Shown here one piece after another: positions 1-9,437 of a stretch of 39,830 nucleotides of DNA (position 1 is the first letter of the stretch; the number at the start of each line of letters is the position of its first letter). Source of the stretch: an uncultured Planctomycetota bacterium (GTDB lineage: Bacteria; Planctomycetota; Phycisphaerae; Phycisphaerales; UBA5793); contig CAADHA010000184.1 in the NCBI GenBank assembly GCA_900696685.1, positions 1-39,830 of the forward strand. The letters are read 5' to 3'. Made by a program: the position numbers and the translations under genes. The notes beneath the pieces are model-generated. The model did not search any database and was not told the DNA's origin. It was given only the letters and a program-made list of their open reading frames with translations.

Positions 1-1724
1 CCGATCCACGGTCTCGGGCGGCGGGCGACGCGGGCGAGACTGTGGCCCATGTGCGCCGGGAGGATGATGATCGCCTCGAGCAGCGAGACCGTCAGGGCGC
101 AGGCGACGACGACGGGCAGCGCGCCGAGGAAGTCGCCGATCTGCCCTTCGATCATGGCCAACGGAAGAAACGCGGCGATGGTGGTGGTGACGGTGGCGAC
201 AACAGGCCAGGCCACTTCGCCCGTCCCGCGCACGGCGGCGACGAGCGCCGGTTCGCCCTTCTCATAGCGGGCCGTGATGTTCTCCGCCACGACGATGGCG
301 TCGTCGGTGAGCAGGCCGAGCACGATGATCAGGCCGAACATGGTGAGGAGATTGAGCGTGACGCCGATCGCCGCCATGAACGCCAGCGTACCGAGGACGG
401 CGAGGATCAGGCCAAGCATCACCCACATCGCCACGCGCAGGTTGAGGAACACAAGCAGGGTGAGGAAGACGAGCATCGCGCCCCACTTGGCGTTGCGCGT
501 GAGGAGGTCGAGTCGGCCCTCGATGAAGCGGGCCAGGTCGCTGAAGAGGACAATCTCGCCGGGCAGAGGCGTGGTGCGCGAGGCGCCGAGTTCGTAAGCC
601 GCGAGCCGCGCGCTGCGGACGCGCGCCGGCGGCGCGGGCGGTGCGCCCTCCGCTTCGCCCTTGGCGGCCTTCTTTTCATGGGCGGCCAACTGCTTCCGGT
701 AGCCGCTCTCCATCATCGCATTGACCACGGCATTCCAGCGGTCACTCCAGCGCGGCTCGAAGGGCTTGCCGCCGGTGCGCCCGGCCGCGTAGGCGCGGAT
801 CAGTTCCGCGACCTTGACGGCATCGCCCTCGCCGACGTTGAAGGCGGTCAGCGTCACGGCGCGCTTGCCGTTGAGGCGGGTGCGGATTTCAACGTCCTCA
901 AACTCGTCGGTGACGTCCGCGATTTCTCCAAGTCGCACCACGCCTCCAGCCGCATCGCTCCGCACGATGATGTCGCGCACGGCCGCGGCGCGCTCCGCGA
1001 CGCCCATCGTCCGGATGCGGATGTTCTGTGCGCCGGTCCGCACCGTCCCGCCCGGCACTTCCTTCATCCAGTCGCGCACGGCATCGGAGACGGCCGTGAG
1101 GCTCAGGTTGTGGCGCAGGAGCGCCTCAGGGCGCACCTTCACTGTGATCTCATCGGCGCGGATGCCGCCGACCACGACGTTGCCCGTGCCCGGGAGCGAC
1201 CTGATGTCTTCCTTGATCTCGCGGATGGCGCGCTTGAGGTCACCTTCGTCCCCGTCTCCGCAGAGTGCAATCTGGATCACCTGGAGTTTGGGATCGAACT
1301 TGACCGTGCGGATGCGCTCCGCCTCCTCGGGCAGGTCGGTGAGCGAGTTGATCGCCGATTCGACGGTCTTGACCGCATCATCGATGTCCTTGATGTCGCG
1401 GCGGAACTCGACGACTACGGTGCCGACGCCTTCGACGATCGTGCTCCTGATCTCGACGACCTCGTCGAGTTCGGCGACCTTGTCCTCGATTTTGAGGATG
1501 AGGCCCTCTTCGATCTCCTTCGGGCTGGCGCCGGGATATGCCGCCGTGATCGCGGCGAGGTTGGGGCGGACCTCCGGAAAGAACTCGCGCCTCAGCGTCG
1601 AGCCGTAGATCAGCCCGAGGAGCATGATCGCGATGTAAAGGAGGTTGGCGGGGACCGGCTGGCGCACGCCGAACGACGTAAGCGTCAACTTCTCAGGAAG
1701 CCCGTCAGCGCGTTCGTGCGTCAT
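1..1724 (-). CDS. RND-family efflux transporter, inner-membrane pump (C-terminal part beyond the left edge)
   Basis: This is the N-terminal 574 or so residues of an AcrB/HAE1-type proton-driven exporter that would sit in the inner membrane and pump substrates through the adaptor encoded just upstream. A first membrane helix lies near residues 22-40, followed by the porter-domain signature AAYPGASPKEIEEGL. The conserved fourth-helix motif GLLTDDAIVVAENI places the proton-relay Asp pair at residues 474-475. The equivalent pair in AcrB lies near 407, so this protein has an enlarged segment ahead of it, including a Lys/Ala/Pro-rich stretch (AAHEKKAAKGEAEGAPPAPP). The ATG at 1724 lies 15 bp after the adaptor stop, so the two are surely co-transcribed. 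The gene has no stop in the window and is truncated only by the window edge. The substrate cannot be deduced. Confidence 0.9.
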   Translation of the reverse strand, partial: MTHERADGLPEKLTLTSFGVRQPVPANLLYIAIMLLGLIYGSTLRREFFPEVRPNLAAITAAYPGASPKEIEEGLILKIEDKVAELDEVVEIRSTIVEGVGTVVVEFRRDIKDIDDAVKTVESAINSLTDLPEEAERIRTVKFDPKLQVIQIALCGDGDEGDLKRAIREIKEDIRSLPGTGNVVVGGIRADEITVKVRPEALLRHNLSLTAVSDAVRDWMKEVPGGTVRTGAQNIRIRTMGVAERAAAVRDIIVRSDAAGGVVRLGEIADVTDEFEDVEIRTRLNGKRAVTLTAFNVGEGDAVKVAELIRAYAAGRTGGKPFEPRWSDRWNAVVNAMMESGYRKQLAAHEKKAAKGEAEGAPPAPPARVRSARLAAYELGASRTTPLPGEIVLFSDLARFIEGRLDLLTRNAKWGAMLVFLTLLVFLNLRVAMWVMLGLILAVLGTLAFMAAIGVTLNLLTMFGLIIVLGLLTDDAIVVAENITARYEKGEPALVAAVRGTGEVAWPVVATVTTTIAAFLPLAMIEGQIGDFLGALPVVVACALTVSLLEAIIILPAHMGHSLARVARRPRPWI

Positions 1725-1739
1725 GGTCGTGGCCTTCAC

Positions 1740-3089
1740 TCATGGGCCGGGCGGGCGCTGGGCTTCCTGCCCCGCCGGCGCCGATCGAGCCGTCGCGCTG
1801 ATGTTCGCCGCCTCTGCCGACACAACGCGCTCGCCGACTCGCAGCTCTTCGACGTTCTGCAGGATGACACGATCGCCGGCCTCGAGGCCGCAGGCTCCGC
1901 CGAGCACCACCCATTCCTGCACGGTCGGATGAAGCTGCGGAAATGCGCCACGGACGTGATAGTCGACGACAACCGGCCGCCTCACGACCAACCCCCCAAG
2001 ATCCAGAAAGACGCAGTCGCCGGATACGGCATCGCGCGGAACTACAAAGCGCTCAATGCTCGCGGAAGTCACAACAGCCTTGACAAACTGACCGGGCACG
2101 AGCGGCCTGGTCTCGCCTTCGTCCTGAATCACCTGGGCGAAGACGGTGAGCGTGCGCGTCGACGCCTCCGCCTCGGGGGCGAGGCGCTCGATCACGCCGG
2201 CCCAGTTCCAGCCAAGCGTCTCGGCCGAAAGTTCAACACGGTCGCCGGGCCGCACTGATCCGAGGGCCGACTGCGGCAAGCGCAGGGGGACGCGGATTCG
2301 CCGAAGGCTCACGACGCGGGCGACGACCTGCCCGGCCACGACGCGCTCGCCTGCGTGCACGCGCACATCCTGAAGGATGCCGTCGATCGGGCTGCGGATC
2401 GTGCAGCGCTCGACGTTGCGCTGCGCGATGGCGATGCGTCCGGCCTCGAGTTGAGTGGACGCGTCGAGTTCGGCGCGGCGGAGGGGGATTTTCTGGACCT
2501 GCTCTTCGATGGTGCGCAGCGCGCGCAGGGCGGCGTTGTGCTCGCGGCGGCGCCGATCCACTTCGATCGGATTGCCGGCGCCGCGGGCCAGCGCCTCGCT
2601 CGCCGCCTCGAACTCCATCCTCGCCACGGCGACTTCCTCGCGGCTCAGTTCGAGTTGATCTGTCCAGTTGCGCTTTTCGGCGTCAAGGATGAGGCGCTGG
2701 GCTTCGAGCCTCGCCAGGTTCTGCCGTGCGATCTCGCGTTCCTGAACGTAGTCGTGATCCTCGAGGCGAAAGAGAATCTGACCGGCGAGAACAGGCTGGC
2801 CGGGCTCCGTCGTGTCGGGCCTCTCAACTACCATGACGGGGAGCTCGGCGGCGATATCGGCCATGTCGCGCGCTTCCGCGGCGCCGAACCCCTCCCAGAG
2901 GCGCGCGGTCGCCACGGGCTGCGCCACCATCACCTCGACAAGACGCTCGAGCGGTCCGTTCGTTGTGCGCGGCACCTGCGGGCGGGTCCGCTCCAGCAGC
3001 GTGAAGATCGAGACCCCCAGGGCCAGGACCGCCACGCTCACCGCCGCCCGCGTCGAGTAGGCAATCGCCCTGGACCACTTCTCCTGCAT
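1740..3089 (-). CDS. RND efflux periplasmic adaptor (membrane fusion protein, HlyD/AcrA type)
   Basis: This is the periplasmic adaptor that links the RND pump to an outer-membrane channel. It is 449 residues long from the ATG at 3089, which is preceded by GGAAAG seven bases upstream; a TTG five codons further out is in frame but less likely. An N-terminal hydrophobic segment (about residues 10-30) would anchor or export it. It is followed by the first half of a lipoyl-like domain (GQPVLAGQILFRLED), a long alpha-helical hairpin rich in Glu, Arg and Leu, and the second lipoyl half (IRSPIDGILQDVRVHAGERV). A beta-barrel comes next (RPLVPGQFVKAVV), and then the C-terminal membrane-proximal part. 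It is the first gene of a two-gene operon with the pump. No TolC-like gene or regulator is in view. Confidence 0.9.
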   Translation of the reverse strand: MQEKWSRAIAYSTRAAVSVAVLALGVSIFTLLERTRPQVPRTTNGPLERLVEVMVAQPVATARLWEGFGAAEARDMADIAAELPVMVVERPDTTEPGQPVLAGQILFRLEDHDYVQEREIARQNLARLEAQRLILDAEKRNWTDQLELSREEVAVARMEFEAASEALARGAGNPIEVDRRRREHNAALRALRTIEEQVQKIPLRRAELDASTQLEAGRIAIAQRNVERCTIRSPIDGILQDVRVHAGERVVAGQVVARVVSLRRIRVPLRLPQSALGSVRPGDRVELSAETLGWNWAGVIERLAPEAEASTRTLTVFAQVIQDEGETRPLVPGQFVKAVVTSASIERFVVPRDAVSGDCVFLDLGGLVVRRPVVVDYHVRGAFPQLHPTVQEWVVLGGACGLEAGDRVILQNVEELRVGERVVSAEAANISATARSAPAGQEAQRPPGP

Positions 3090-3253
3090 CGGCGCACTTT
3101 CCAAAAGCCAGGAACCTATATCTGCGAAGGGAACAGAAGGATAGGCGAAGGTGCTGCGATCGCGGCCTGTCCGCCGGCATTCGAACCCGGCGCGGGGCGG
3201 GAATCAGGTGCAGACCGCAGACGTTGGCCTCGCCATTGAATGAATGGACGCGG

Positions 3254-4105
3254 CTAGACACCACTCGTGCCGAAAGGCTCGAGGAGAAACTGATCCGGGC
3301 GATCCGGGTGATGCCTGACCCGCATGAGCGGATGCCCCGGCTCGTGATCGATGGCGAGGCGCCAGCCTTCATCCGCACAGCGCGCGAGAAGCCGGCGCTT
3401 CGTGAAGATGTTGTCGTAAGGAAGCACGTCGTAGGCCATGTTGTACGCTGCGCCGACATGCGAGGCGGTGGGCATCACGTCGCCTGGAAAGACAACCGTC
3501 CCATGTTCATCCCGGAAGACCACGCCCTGCTGGCCCCACGTGTGCCCCGGCGTCGGGAAGACGGAGATGCCGTCAATCGCGTCGCATTCGCCCTCGAGCA
3601 GGACGACACGGTCCGCGACGGGGTCGAGATGGTCGCGCAGATAGGTGCGCGTCATCGTGGACTTGTTCGCGAGCGCATCCTCCCACTCGACTCTCTGGAC
3701 GTACACCTTCGCATTGGGAAACGAAGGCCTGGGAGGTGCGCCCGCAGGATCGGAAAACGTCAGCCCGCCAGCGTGGTCAAAGTGCAGATGCGTAACGATG
3801 ACGGCGTCGATGTCGGCGCGGTCGAGGCCGACCTCGGCCAGGGCGGTGCCGATCCAGCGGTCCTCAAGGGCGAAGATGTCGCGGTTCTTCGCATCGAACT
3901 TGTTGCCGTAGCCCGTCTCGATGAGGACGCGGCGGCGCCCGTCCTCAAGGAGGAGGCAGTTGGTCTGGAGGGCGATGCGGTTGCGGTCGTCGGGCGGCGC
4001 AAGTTTCTGCCAGAGGACGCGCGGGATGATTCCGAACATCGTTCCGCCATCGAGTCGGAAGGAACCGGCGCGAAGGAGTTGCCACCGCCAGGTGTGTTGC
4101 GACAT
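3254..4105 (-). CDS. MBL-fold metallo-hydrolase (lactonase-like)
   Basis: This is a 283-residue metallo-beta-lactamase-fold hydrolase, probably cytosolic because no signal peptide is seen. The dinuclear metal site is complete: HLHFDH (His106, His108, Asp110, His111), His188 in TPGHTWG, Asp209 in FPGD and His254 in DHEPGH. Length and motif spacing fit the family that includes acyl-homoserine-lactone lactonases such as YtnP, but most members have unknown substrates, so quorum quenching is only a possibility. I chose the ATG at 4105 because GGGAGGA lies six bases upstream; the frame stays open for another 68 codons but that part has no family character. The gene diverges from nifJ across about 220 bp. 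It lies 165 bp upstream of the adaptor gene, on the same strand. Confidence 0.88.
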   Translation of the reverse strand: MSQHTWRWQLLRAGSFRLDGGTMFGIIPRVLWQKLAPPDDRNRIALQTNCLLLEDGRRRVLIETGYGNKFDAKNRDIFALEDRWIGTALAEVGLDRADIDAVIVTHLHFDHAGGLTFSDPAGAPPRPSFPNAKVYVQRVEWEDALANKSTMTRTYLRDHLDPVADRVVLLEGECDAIDGISVFPTPGHTWGQQGVVFRDEHGTVVFPGDVMPTASHVGAAYNMAYDVLPYDNIFTKRRLLARCADEGWRLAIDHEPGHPLMRVRHHPDRPDQFLLEPFGTSGV

Positions 4106-4324
4106 CCATGTCCTCCCAGTTGATCGAAAGGCGGCCCAAAAACGCGACGATCGGCAGTTCAACCCGTCCGGACAGCCACCGGAACAGGAAAAGCAACCCG
4201 ATTGCGCCCGCCGGCCCTGCGGTCCCTCGCCGTCGTAGTACGATATCCTGCCGGTAGCCGATGAACCGGACGCCCCCTGCGCCCGGCGGGGACGAATCGG
4301 ACCGGACAAGGAACCCGACGAAAA

Positions 4325-7300
4325 ATGAGCGATTCATACATTACCGTGGACGGCAACGAGGCGTGCGCCTCGGTGGCGTACCGATGCAGCGAAGTCATTG
4401 CAATCTATCCGATCACGCCGGCCTCGCCGATGGGCGAACTGGCCGATGCGTGGGCAGCGCGGCGCCGCCCGAATGCGCTGGGCGTCACGCCGCGCGTGGT
4501 CGAGATGCAGAGCGAAGCCGGGGCGGCGGGCGCGGTGCACGGCGCGCTCCAGGCCGGGTCTCTCTGCACGACTTTCACGGCGTCGCAGGGACTGCTGCTG
4601 ATGATCCCCAACATGTTCAAGATCGCCGGCGAACTTACGCCCACGGTCTTCCACATCGCCGCGCGCACCATCGCCACGCACGCCCTCTCCATCTTCGGCG
4701 ACCACAGCGACGTCATGGCCGCCCGCTCCACCGGCTGGGCCATGCTCTGCTCGTGCTCCGTCCAGGAGGCGCAGGACATGGCCCTCATCGCCCACAGCGC
4801 CACGCTCAAGTGCCGTGTGCCCATCCTCCACTTCTTTGACGGCTTCCGCACTTCGCATGAGGTCAACCGCATCGTGAGCATCGACGACAAAACGGTGCGC
4901 TCCATGCTCGACGATGAGCTCATCCGCGCGCATCGGGAGCGATCGCTTGATCCCGACGCGCCGGTGCTGCGGGGCACGGCGCAGAACCCCGATGTCTTCT
5001 TCCAGGCGCGCGAGGCCTGCAATCCCTTCTACGACGCGGCGCCGGGGATTCTCCGCGAGACGATGGCCGACTTTGCGGGCAGGACCGGCCGGCGCTACGA
5101 CCTCTTCGAGTACATCGGCGATCCGGCGGCCCAGCGCGTCATCGTGATGATGGGTTCGGGCGTGGGCGCGGCGGAGGAGGCTCTGGCCGCACTCAACGCG
5201 AAAGGCGGGAAGGTCGGCCTCCTGAAAGTCCGGCTGTATCGTCCCTTCGATGCGCGGGCGTTTGTCGCCGCCCTCCCGGTGACGGTGCGGCGCCTCGCGG
5301 TGCTCGACCGGACCAAGGAGCCGGGCGCGGGCGGCGAGCCTCTCTTCCTCGACGTCGTCGCCGCGCTCAACGACGAGTGGACGGCCGCACAGAGAATTGA
5401 AGTGATCGGCGGGCGCTACGGCCTTTCGTCCAAGGAGTTCACACCGGCGATGGCTGCGGCGGTCTACGACGAACTCGCACGGGAGAAGCCACGGCGGCGC
5501 TTTACGGTCGGCATCGTCGATGACGTCACGCACCTGAGCCTCAAGTGGGACCCCGACTTCATCACCGAATCGGCCGACTCCGTCCGCGCGGTTTTCTACG
5601 GCCTGGGCAGCGACGGCACGGTGGGCGCGAACAAGAACAGCGTGAAGATCATTGGGGAGTATGCCGGCCTCGCGGCCCAGGGTTACTTCGTGTACGACTC
5701 GCGCAAGGCCGGGGCGGTCACCGTTTCGCACCTGCGCTTCGGGCCGCGGCCCATCGAATCGACTTACCTTATCCAGCGAGCCTCCTTCATCGCCTGCCAC
5801 CAGTTCCACTTCCTCGAGCGCATGGACGTGCTCGAACTGGCCGAGCCGGGCGCGACCTTCCTGCTCAACAGCCCGTACGACGAAAAGCAGGTCTGGGACC
5901 GCCTGCCGCGCGAAGTACAGGAGACGATCATCGAGAAGAGGCTTCGCTTGTGGGTGGTTGACGCGACAGCCGTGGCGCGCGAAGTCGGACTGGGCAACCG
6001 CATCAACACGGTCATGCAGCCCTGCTTCTTCGCCCTCTCGGGCGTCCTGCCGCGCGAGGAGGCGATCACACGCATCAAGGACCTCATCCGCTCGACGTAC
6101 GCCAAGATGGGGCAGAGCGTCGTCGACCGGAACCTCGCGGCGGTGGACCGCTCGCTGGAGGTTCTGCGCGAGGTGGAGGTCCCGGCTACGGCAAGCGCAT
6201 CGCACCGCCGCCTTCCGCCAGTTCCGGGCGAGGCGCCGGACTTCGTGCGGCGAGTAACGGCGATGATGATTGCCGGCAAGGGCGATCTGCTGCCGGTCAG
6301 CGCCCTGCCCGTGGACGGCACGTTCCTCACGGGCACGACCCGCTTCGAGAAGCGCAGCATCGCGCAGGAGATTCCCATCTGGGACGCCGACCTGTGCACG
6401 CAATGCGGCCTGTGCCCGCTGGTCTGTCCGCATGCGGCGATCCGCAGCAAGGCGTTTCCGGAGTCGACTCTGGAGGGCGCACCCGAATCCTTCGAGTCGC
6501 GGCCATGGAAGAGCAAGGAACACCCGGGCTACCGCCTGACCATCCAGGTCGCCCCGGACGACTGCACGGGCTGCGGCATCTGCGTCGACGTCTGCCCTGC
6601 GCGCAGCAAGGAAGTCGCCAAGCACAAGGCGATCAACATGTCGCCCCAGCGCGAACACCTCGAGCGCGAACGCGCCAACTTCGACTTCTTTCTCAACCTG
6701 CCGGAACTGGACCGGAGAACAGTTCACCTTGAGACGCTCAAGGGCGCGCAACTGCTCGAACCGCTCTTCGAGTTCTCCGGCGCGTGCGCGGGCTGCGGGG
6801 AGACGCCGTATCTCAAACTTCTCACGCAACTGTTCGGCGACCGGCTGCTCGTGGCCAACGCGACGGGCTGCTCGTCGATCTACGGCGGCAATCTCCCCAC
6901 CACGCCCTGGACGTGCAACGCCGAGGGGCGCGGACCGGCCTGGTGCAACTCGCTCTTCGAAGACAACGCCGAGTTCGGCCTTGGCATCCGCCTCGGCGTC
7001 GATCAGAAACGGGCCATGGCGGAGACGCTGCTGCGGCAGATGTCGGCCGCAGTGGGCGAGAGCCTGGTCGAAGCGATCGTCGAGTGCCGCGGCACGGACG
7101 AAGCCGCCCTCGCCGCGCAGCGCGAGCGCATCGCCCTGCTGCGCCAGCGTCTCGCCGGCGACGCCTCGCCGGCGGCGCGTCGCCTTCTGGCCCTCGCCGA
7201 CCAGTTCGTCCCGCGCACGGTATGGATCATCGGCGGCGACGGGTGGGCGTACGACATCGGCTTCGGCGGCGTGGACCACATCCTCGCCAGCGGGGCCGAC

Positions 7301-7900
7301 GTCAACCTCCTCGTGCTCGATACGGAGGTGTACTCGAACACCGGCGGGCAGGCGTCCAAGTCCACCCCGCGCGGCGCCGTCGCCAAGTTCGCCAGCGGCG
7401 GCAAGGAGTCGTGCAAGAAGGACCTCGGCCTGCTCGCCATGTCCTACGGCAGTGTCTATGTCGCCCAGATCGCCATGGGCGCCAATCCGCTTCAGACGCT
7501 CAACGCGTTGCGCGAGGCCGAGTCGTACCCCGGCGTCTCGCTCATCATCGCCTACAGCCACTGCATCGCGCACGGCATCGACATGTCCACGGCCATGACG
7601 CACCAGAAAGATGCGGTCAGCACCGGCTACTGGCCCCTGTTCCGCTACGACCCGCGAAACGCACATGACGAGTTGCATCCCCTGCGCCTCGACAGCCGCA
7701 AGCCGACAGCGCCCTTCAAGACCTTCGCCGAGAAGGAAGCGCGCTTCGCCATGCTCCAGCGATCCAATCCCGCCGAGGCCAAGCGGCTCTTCGAGCAGGC
7801 GCAGGCGGACATCGACGCACGCTGGCGTTTCTACGAGCAGATGGTCGGCGTCACGCGACACAACCCGGAGCCGGCCGAGGCCGAGGAGATTCACTCATGA
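4325..7900 (+). CDS. nifJ: Pyruvate:ferredoxin (flavodoxin) oxidoreductase, single-chain form
   Basis: The enzyme oxidatively decarboxylates pyruvate to acetyl-CoA and CO2, reducing ferredoxin or flavodoxin, in the cytoplasm. At 1191 residues it has the normal length of the fused homodimeric enzyme. The N-terminal substrate domain carries the typical YPITPASPMGELAD segment. The ferredoxin-like domain has two 4Fe-4S sets, CTQCGLCPLVCPH near residue 690 and CTGCGICVDVCPA near 747. A third cluster ligand pair is in CAGCGETPYLKL near 820. The thiamine diphosphate/Mg site is GGDGWAYDIGFGG near 970, followed by DTEVYSNTGGQASKSTPRGA. A weak AAGGA-like site precedes the ATG. Its last codons overlap the next gene by 4 bp, implying coupled translation. 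The direction in vivo (oxidation or CO2-fixing synthesis) cannot be told from sequence. Confidence 0.97.
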   Translation: MSDSYITVDGNEACASVAYRCSEVIAIYPITPASPMGELADAWAARRRPNALGVTPRVVEMQSEAGAAGAVHGALQAGSLCTTFTASQGLLLMIPNMFKIAGELTPTVFHIAARTIATHALSIFGDHSDVMAARSTGWAMLCSCSVQEAQDMALIAHSATLKCRVPILHFFDGFRTSHEVNRIVSIDDKTVRSMLDDELIRAHRERSLDPDAPVLRGTAQNPDVFFQAREACNPFYDAAPGILRETMADFAGRTGRRYDLFEYIGDPAAQRVIVMMGSGVGAAEEALAALNAKGGKVGLLKVRLYRPFDARAFVAALPVTVRRLAVLDRTKEPGAGGEPLFLDVVAALNDEWTAAQRIEVIGGRYGLSSKEFTPAMAAAVYDELAREKPRRRFTVGIVDDVTHLSLKWDPDFITESADSVRAVFYGLGSDGTVGANKNSVKIIGEYAGLAAQGYFVYDSRKAGAVTVSHLRFGPRPIESTYLIQRASFIACHQFHFLERMDVLELAEPGATFLLNSPYDEKQVWDRLPREVQETIIEKRLRLWVVDATAVAREVGLGNRINTVMQPCFFALSGVLPREEAITRIKDLIRSTYAKMGQSVVDRNLAAVDRSLEVLREVEVPATASASHRRLPPVPGEAPDFVRRVTAMMIAGKGDLLPVSALPVDGTFLTGTTRFEKRSIAQEIPIWDADLCTQCGLCPLVCPHAAIRSKAFPESTLEGAPESFESRPWKSKEHPGYRLTIQVAPDDCTGCGICVDVCPARSKEVAKHKAINMSPQREHLERERANFDFFLNLPELDRRTVHLETLKGAQLLEPLFEFSGACAGCGETPYLKLLTQLFGDRLLVANATGCSSIYGGNLPTTPWTCNAEGRGPAWCNSLFEDNAEFGLGIRLGVDQKRAMAETLLRQMSAAVGESLVEAIVECRGTDEAALAAQRERIALLRQRLAGDASPAARRLLALADQFVPRTVWIIGGDGWAYDIGFGGVDHILASGADVNLLVLDTEVYSNTGGQASKSTPRGAVAKFASGGKESCKKDLGLLAMSYGSVYVAQIAMGANPLQTLNALREAESYPGVSLIIAYSHCIAHGIDMSTAMTHQKDAVSTGYWPLFRYDPRNAHDELHPLRLDSRKPTAPFKTFAEKEARFAMLQRSNPAEAKRLFEQAQADIDARWRFYEQMVGVTRHNPEPAEAEEIHS

Positions 7901-8904
7901 AGGTCGATCTGAGCACGCGTTACCTCGGGCTGACACTGCGCAATCCGCTCGTCGCCTCGGCCTGCCCGCTCAACCAGGATGCCGAGTTCCTGGTGCGCCT
8001 GGAGGAAGCCGGCGCCGCTGCCGCCGTCTTTCCCTCACTCTTCGAAGAGCAGATTGAGTTTCAGCAGCAGCAGGTCTTCGGGCTCTACGAGTACGGCACG
8101 GAGTCCTATGCCGAGTCGCTTTCGTACTTCCCGGAACTGGAGGACTACAACGTCGGGCCGACGGAGTACCTGCGCCGCCTGCGGGCGGCGCGCCAGGCGG
8201 TGCGCTTCCCGCTCATCGGCAGCCTCAACGGCATGACCGTGGGCGGGTGGATTCACTTTGCCAGACTCATCGAGGACACCGGCGTCGATGCCCTCGAACT
8301 CAACGTCTACTTCGTCCCCAGCGACCCGCGCCACAGCGGCGAAGAGGTCGAGCGGCGCTACCTCGACCTCGTCGCCGCGGTGCGCAAGGCGGTGCGCATC
8401 CCGCTGGCCGTCAAGGTCGGCCCCTACTTCACCTCCTTCGGCCACTTCGCGCGGCGCCTCGTGGACGCCGGCGCCGACGGACTGGTCATCTTCAATCGCT
8501 ACATCCACCCGGACATCGATCTCGAAGCACTGGCGTTCCGACCCAACCTGTGTCTGAGCCAGTCGTACGAGTCGCGCCTGAGCATGATGTGGATCGCCAT
8601 GCTTCGCGGCCGGTGCGGAGCGTACCTCGCGGCGACCAGCGGCATTCACGAGGTGGAAGACGCGGTCAGGATGCTCCTTGTCGGCGCCGACGCCCTCCTG
8701 CTCGCGTCTGCTCTCTATCGCAACGGGCCGGCGCACTTCACCCAGCTCGCCCTGGGCCTCGAAGCCTGGCTCGGCGAGCACGAGTACCAGGGCGTCGCGC
8801 AGATGAAGGGCAGCCTCTCGCGCGAGAACTGCCCCAACCCGGAGGCCTTCGAGCGCATCAACTACATGCGCTCCCTCGTCGCCTTCACCGGCAAGCCGAT
8901 CTGA
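7897..8904 (+). CDS. Dihydroorotate dehydrogenase-like FMN protein linked to nifJ
   Basis: This is a 335-residue predicted (beta/alpha)8 FMN protein of the dihydroorotate dehydrogenase superfamily. It begins like a class 1 enzyme (DLSTRYLGLTLRNPLVAS) and keeps SLNGMTVGGW, the LELNVYF strand, the flavin-contacting Lys in AVKVGPYFTS and a Gly-rich phosphate-binding end (LLVGADALLLAS). No pyrimidine-synthesis gene is nearby. The start overlaps the nifJ stop (ATGA), a strong sign of a functional pairing. Proteins of this kind are often encoded next to pyruvate:ferredoxin oxidoreductases, and their substrate has not been settled to my knowledge. I therefore do not call it PyrD; it may exchange electrons with ferredoxin or another partner of NifJ, which is inference. 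Confidence 0.85.
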   Translation: MKVDLSTRYLGLTLRNPLVASACPLNQDAEFLVRLEEAGAAAAVFPSLFEEQIEFQQQQVFGLYEYGTESYAESLSYFPELEDYNVGPTEYLRRLRAARQAVRFPLIGSLNGMTVGGWIHFARLIEDTGVDALELNVYFVPSDPRHSGEEVERRYLDLVAAVRKAVRIPLAVKVGPYFTSFGHFARRLVDAGADGLVIFNRYIHPDIDLEALAFRPNLCLSQSYESRLSMMWIAMLRGRCGAYLAATSGIHEVEDAVRMLLVGADALLLASALYRNGPAHFTQLALGLEAWLGEHEYQGVAQMKGSLSRENCPNPEAFERINYMRSLVAFTGKPI

Positions 8905-8951
8905 TGCCGTGGTACAATGCGGAGTTGTCTACGCTGCTCCGGAGGTCAGCC

Positions 8952-9323
8952 ATGCTCCGCACGGGGATCGCCACCGTCTACGTCTCCGACATGGATCGGG
9001 CCGTGCGCTTCTACACCGAAACGCTTGAGTTCCGACTGGTGCGCCGCATCAGCAACGAGTGGGCGGAAGTGGACGCAGGCGGCGGATTCGGGATCGGCCT
9101 GCACCCGCACCACGGAAACCCGCACACGCCGCCACCGGGCGCGCGCGGCTCCATCTCCATCGGCTTCGAGGTCGATGAGCCGCTCGACGCGGTGGTCGCG
9201 CGACTCAAATCGCGCGGCGTGACGTTTCACGGCCCGATCGTGAACGACGACCCCGTCCGTCTCGCGTTCTTGGGCGACCCCGACGGCAACGCGCTCTACT
9301 TGTGCGAGACCAAGCACGAGTAG
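8952..9323 (+). CDS. VOC/glyoxalase-bleomycin resistance superfamily protein
   Basis: This is a small cytosolic protein of 123 residues with the paired beta-alpha-beta-beta-beta modules of the vicinal oxygen chelate fold. It opens with ATVYVSDMDRAVRFYTETLE and closes with FLGDPDGNALYLCE, the usual place of the last metal ligand (the Glu). A His-rich loop (GLHPHHGNPH) sits in the middle. The ATG at 8952 has GGAGG six bases upstream and gives the canonical N-terminus. An in-frame ATG at 8904, overlapping the previous stop, would add 16 residues that do not look like the family. The enzyme activity is not predictable. It follows the nifJ pair on the same strand and may be read through from it. 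Confidence 0.85.
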   Translation: MLRTGIATVYVSDMDRAVRFYTETLEFRLVRRISNEWAEVDAGGGFGIGLHPHHGNPHTPPPGARGSISIGFEVDEPLDAVVARLKSRGVTFHGPIVNDDPVRLAFLGDPDGNALYLCETKHE

Positions 9324-9327
9324 GTCA

Positions 9328-9358
9328 GGTCCGCTGCTTGAAGCGCGGCCCGACTTTT
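9328..9358 (+). terminator. Weak Rho-independent terminator candidate after the VOC gene
   Basis: GGTCCGCT at 9328-9335 can pair with AGCG-GGCC at 9342-9350, with one bulged C and one G-U pair around a six-base loop. CGAC and four T residues follow. It lies 4 bp past the VOC stop, between convergent genes, which is the right place. The stem is imperfect and the T run short. Confidence 0.35.
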
Positions 9359-9437
9359 CCGAGCACGCCGCACATCTCGCGTGCGCCGCTTCCATCGCCG
9401 GGCCTGCGCAGAGCCTTGTCCCGACCTACGGGAGCCC

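Noticed and set aside
3178-3200. tRNA-like T-arm (GGGTTCGAATGCC) on the minus strand
   Set aside because: The T-stem does not pair correctly and no anticodon arm or acceptor stem fits around it.
3254-4105. Naming the MBL-fold protein an AHL lactonase
   Set aside because: Metal ligands fit, but they are common to many hydrolases and no quorum-sensing gene is near.
4334-7894. A 1186-codon open frame antisense to nifJ
   Set aside because: It mirrors the whole nifJ gene. High G+C at third positions removes stops from the complementary frame; the product is rich in Arg, His, Asp and Ala and has no family motif, whereas nifJ is unmistakable.
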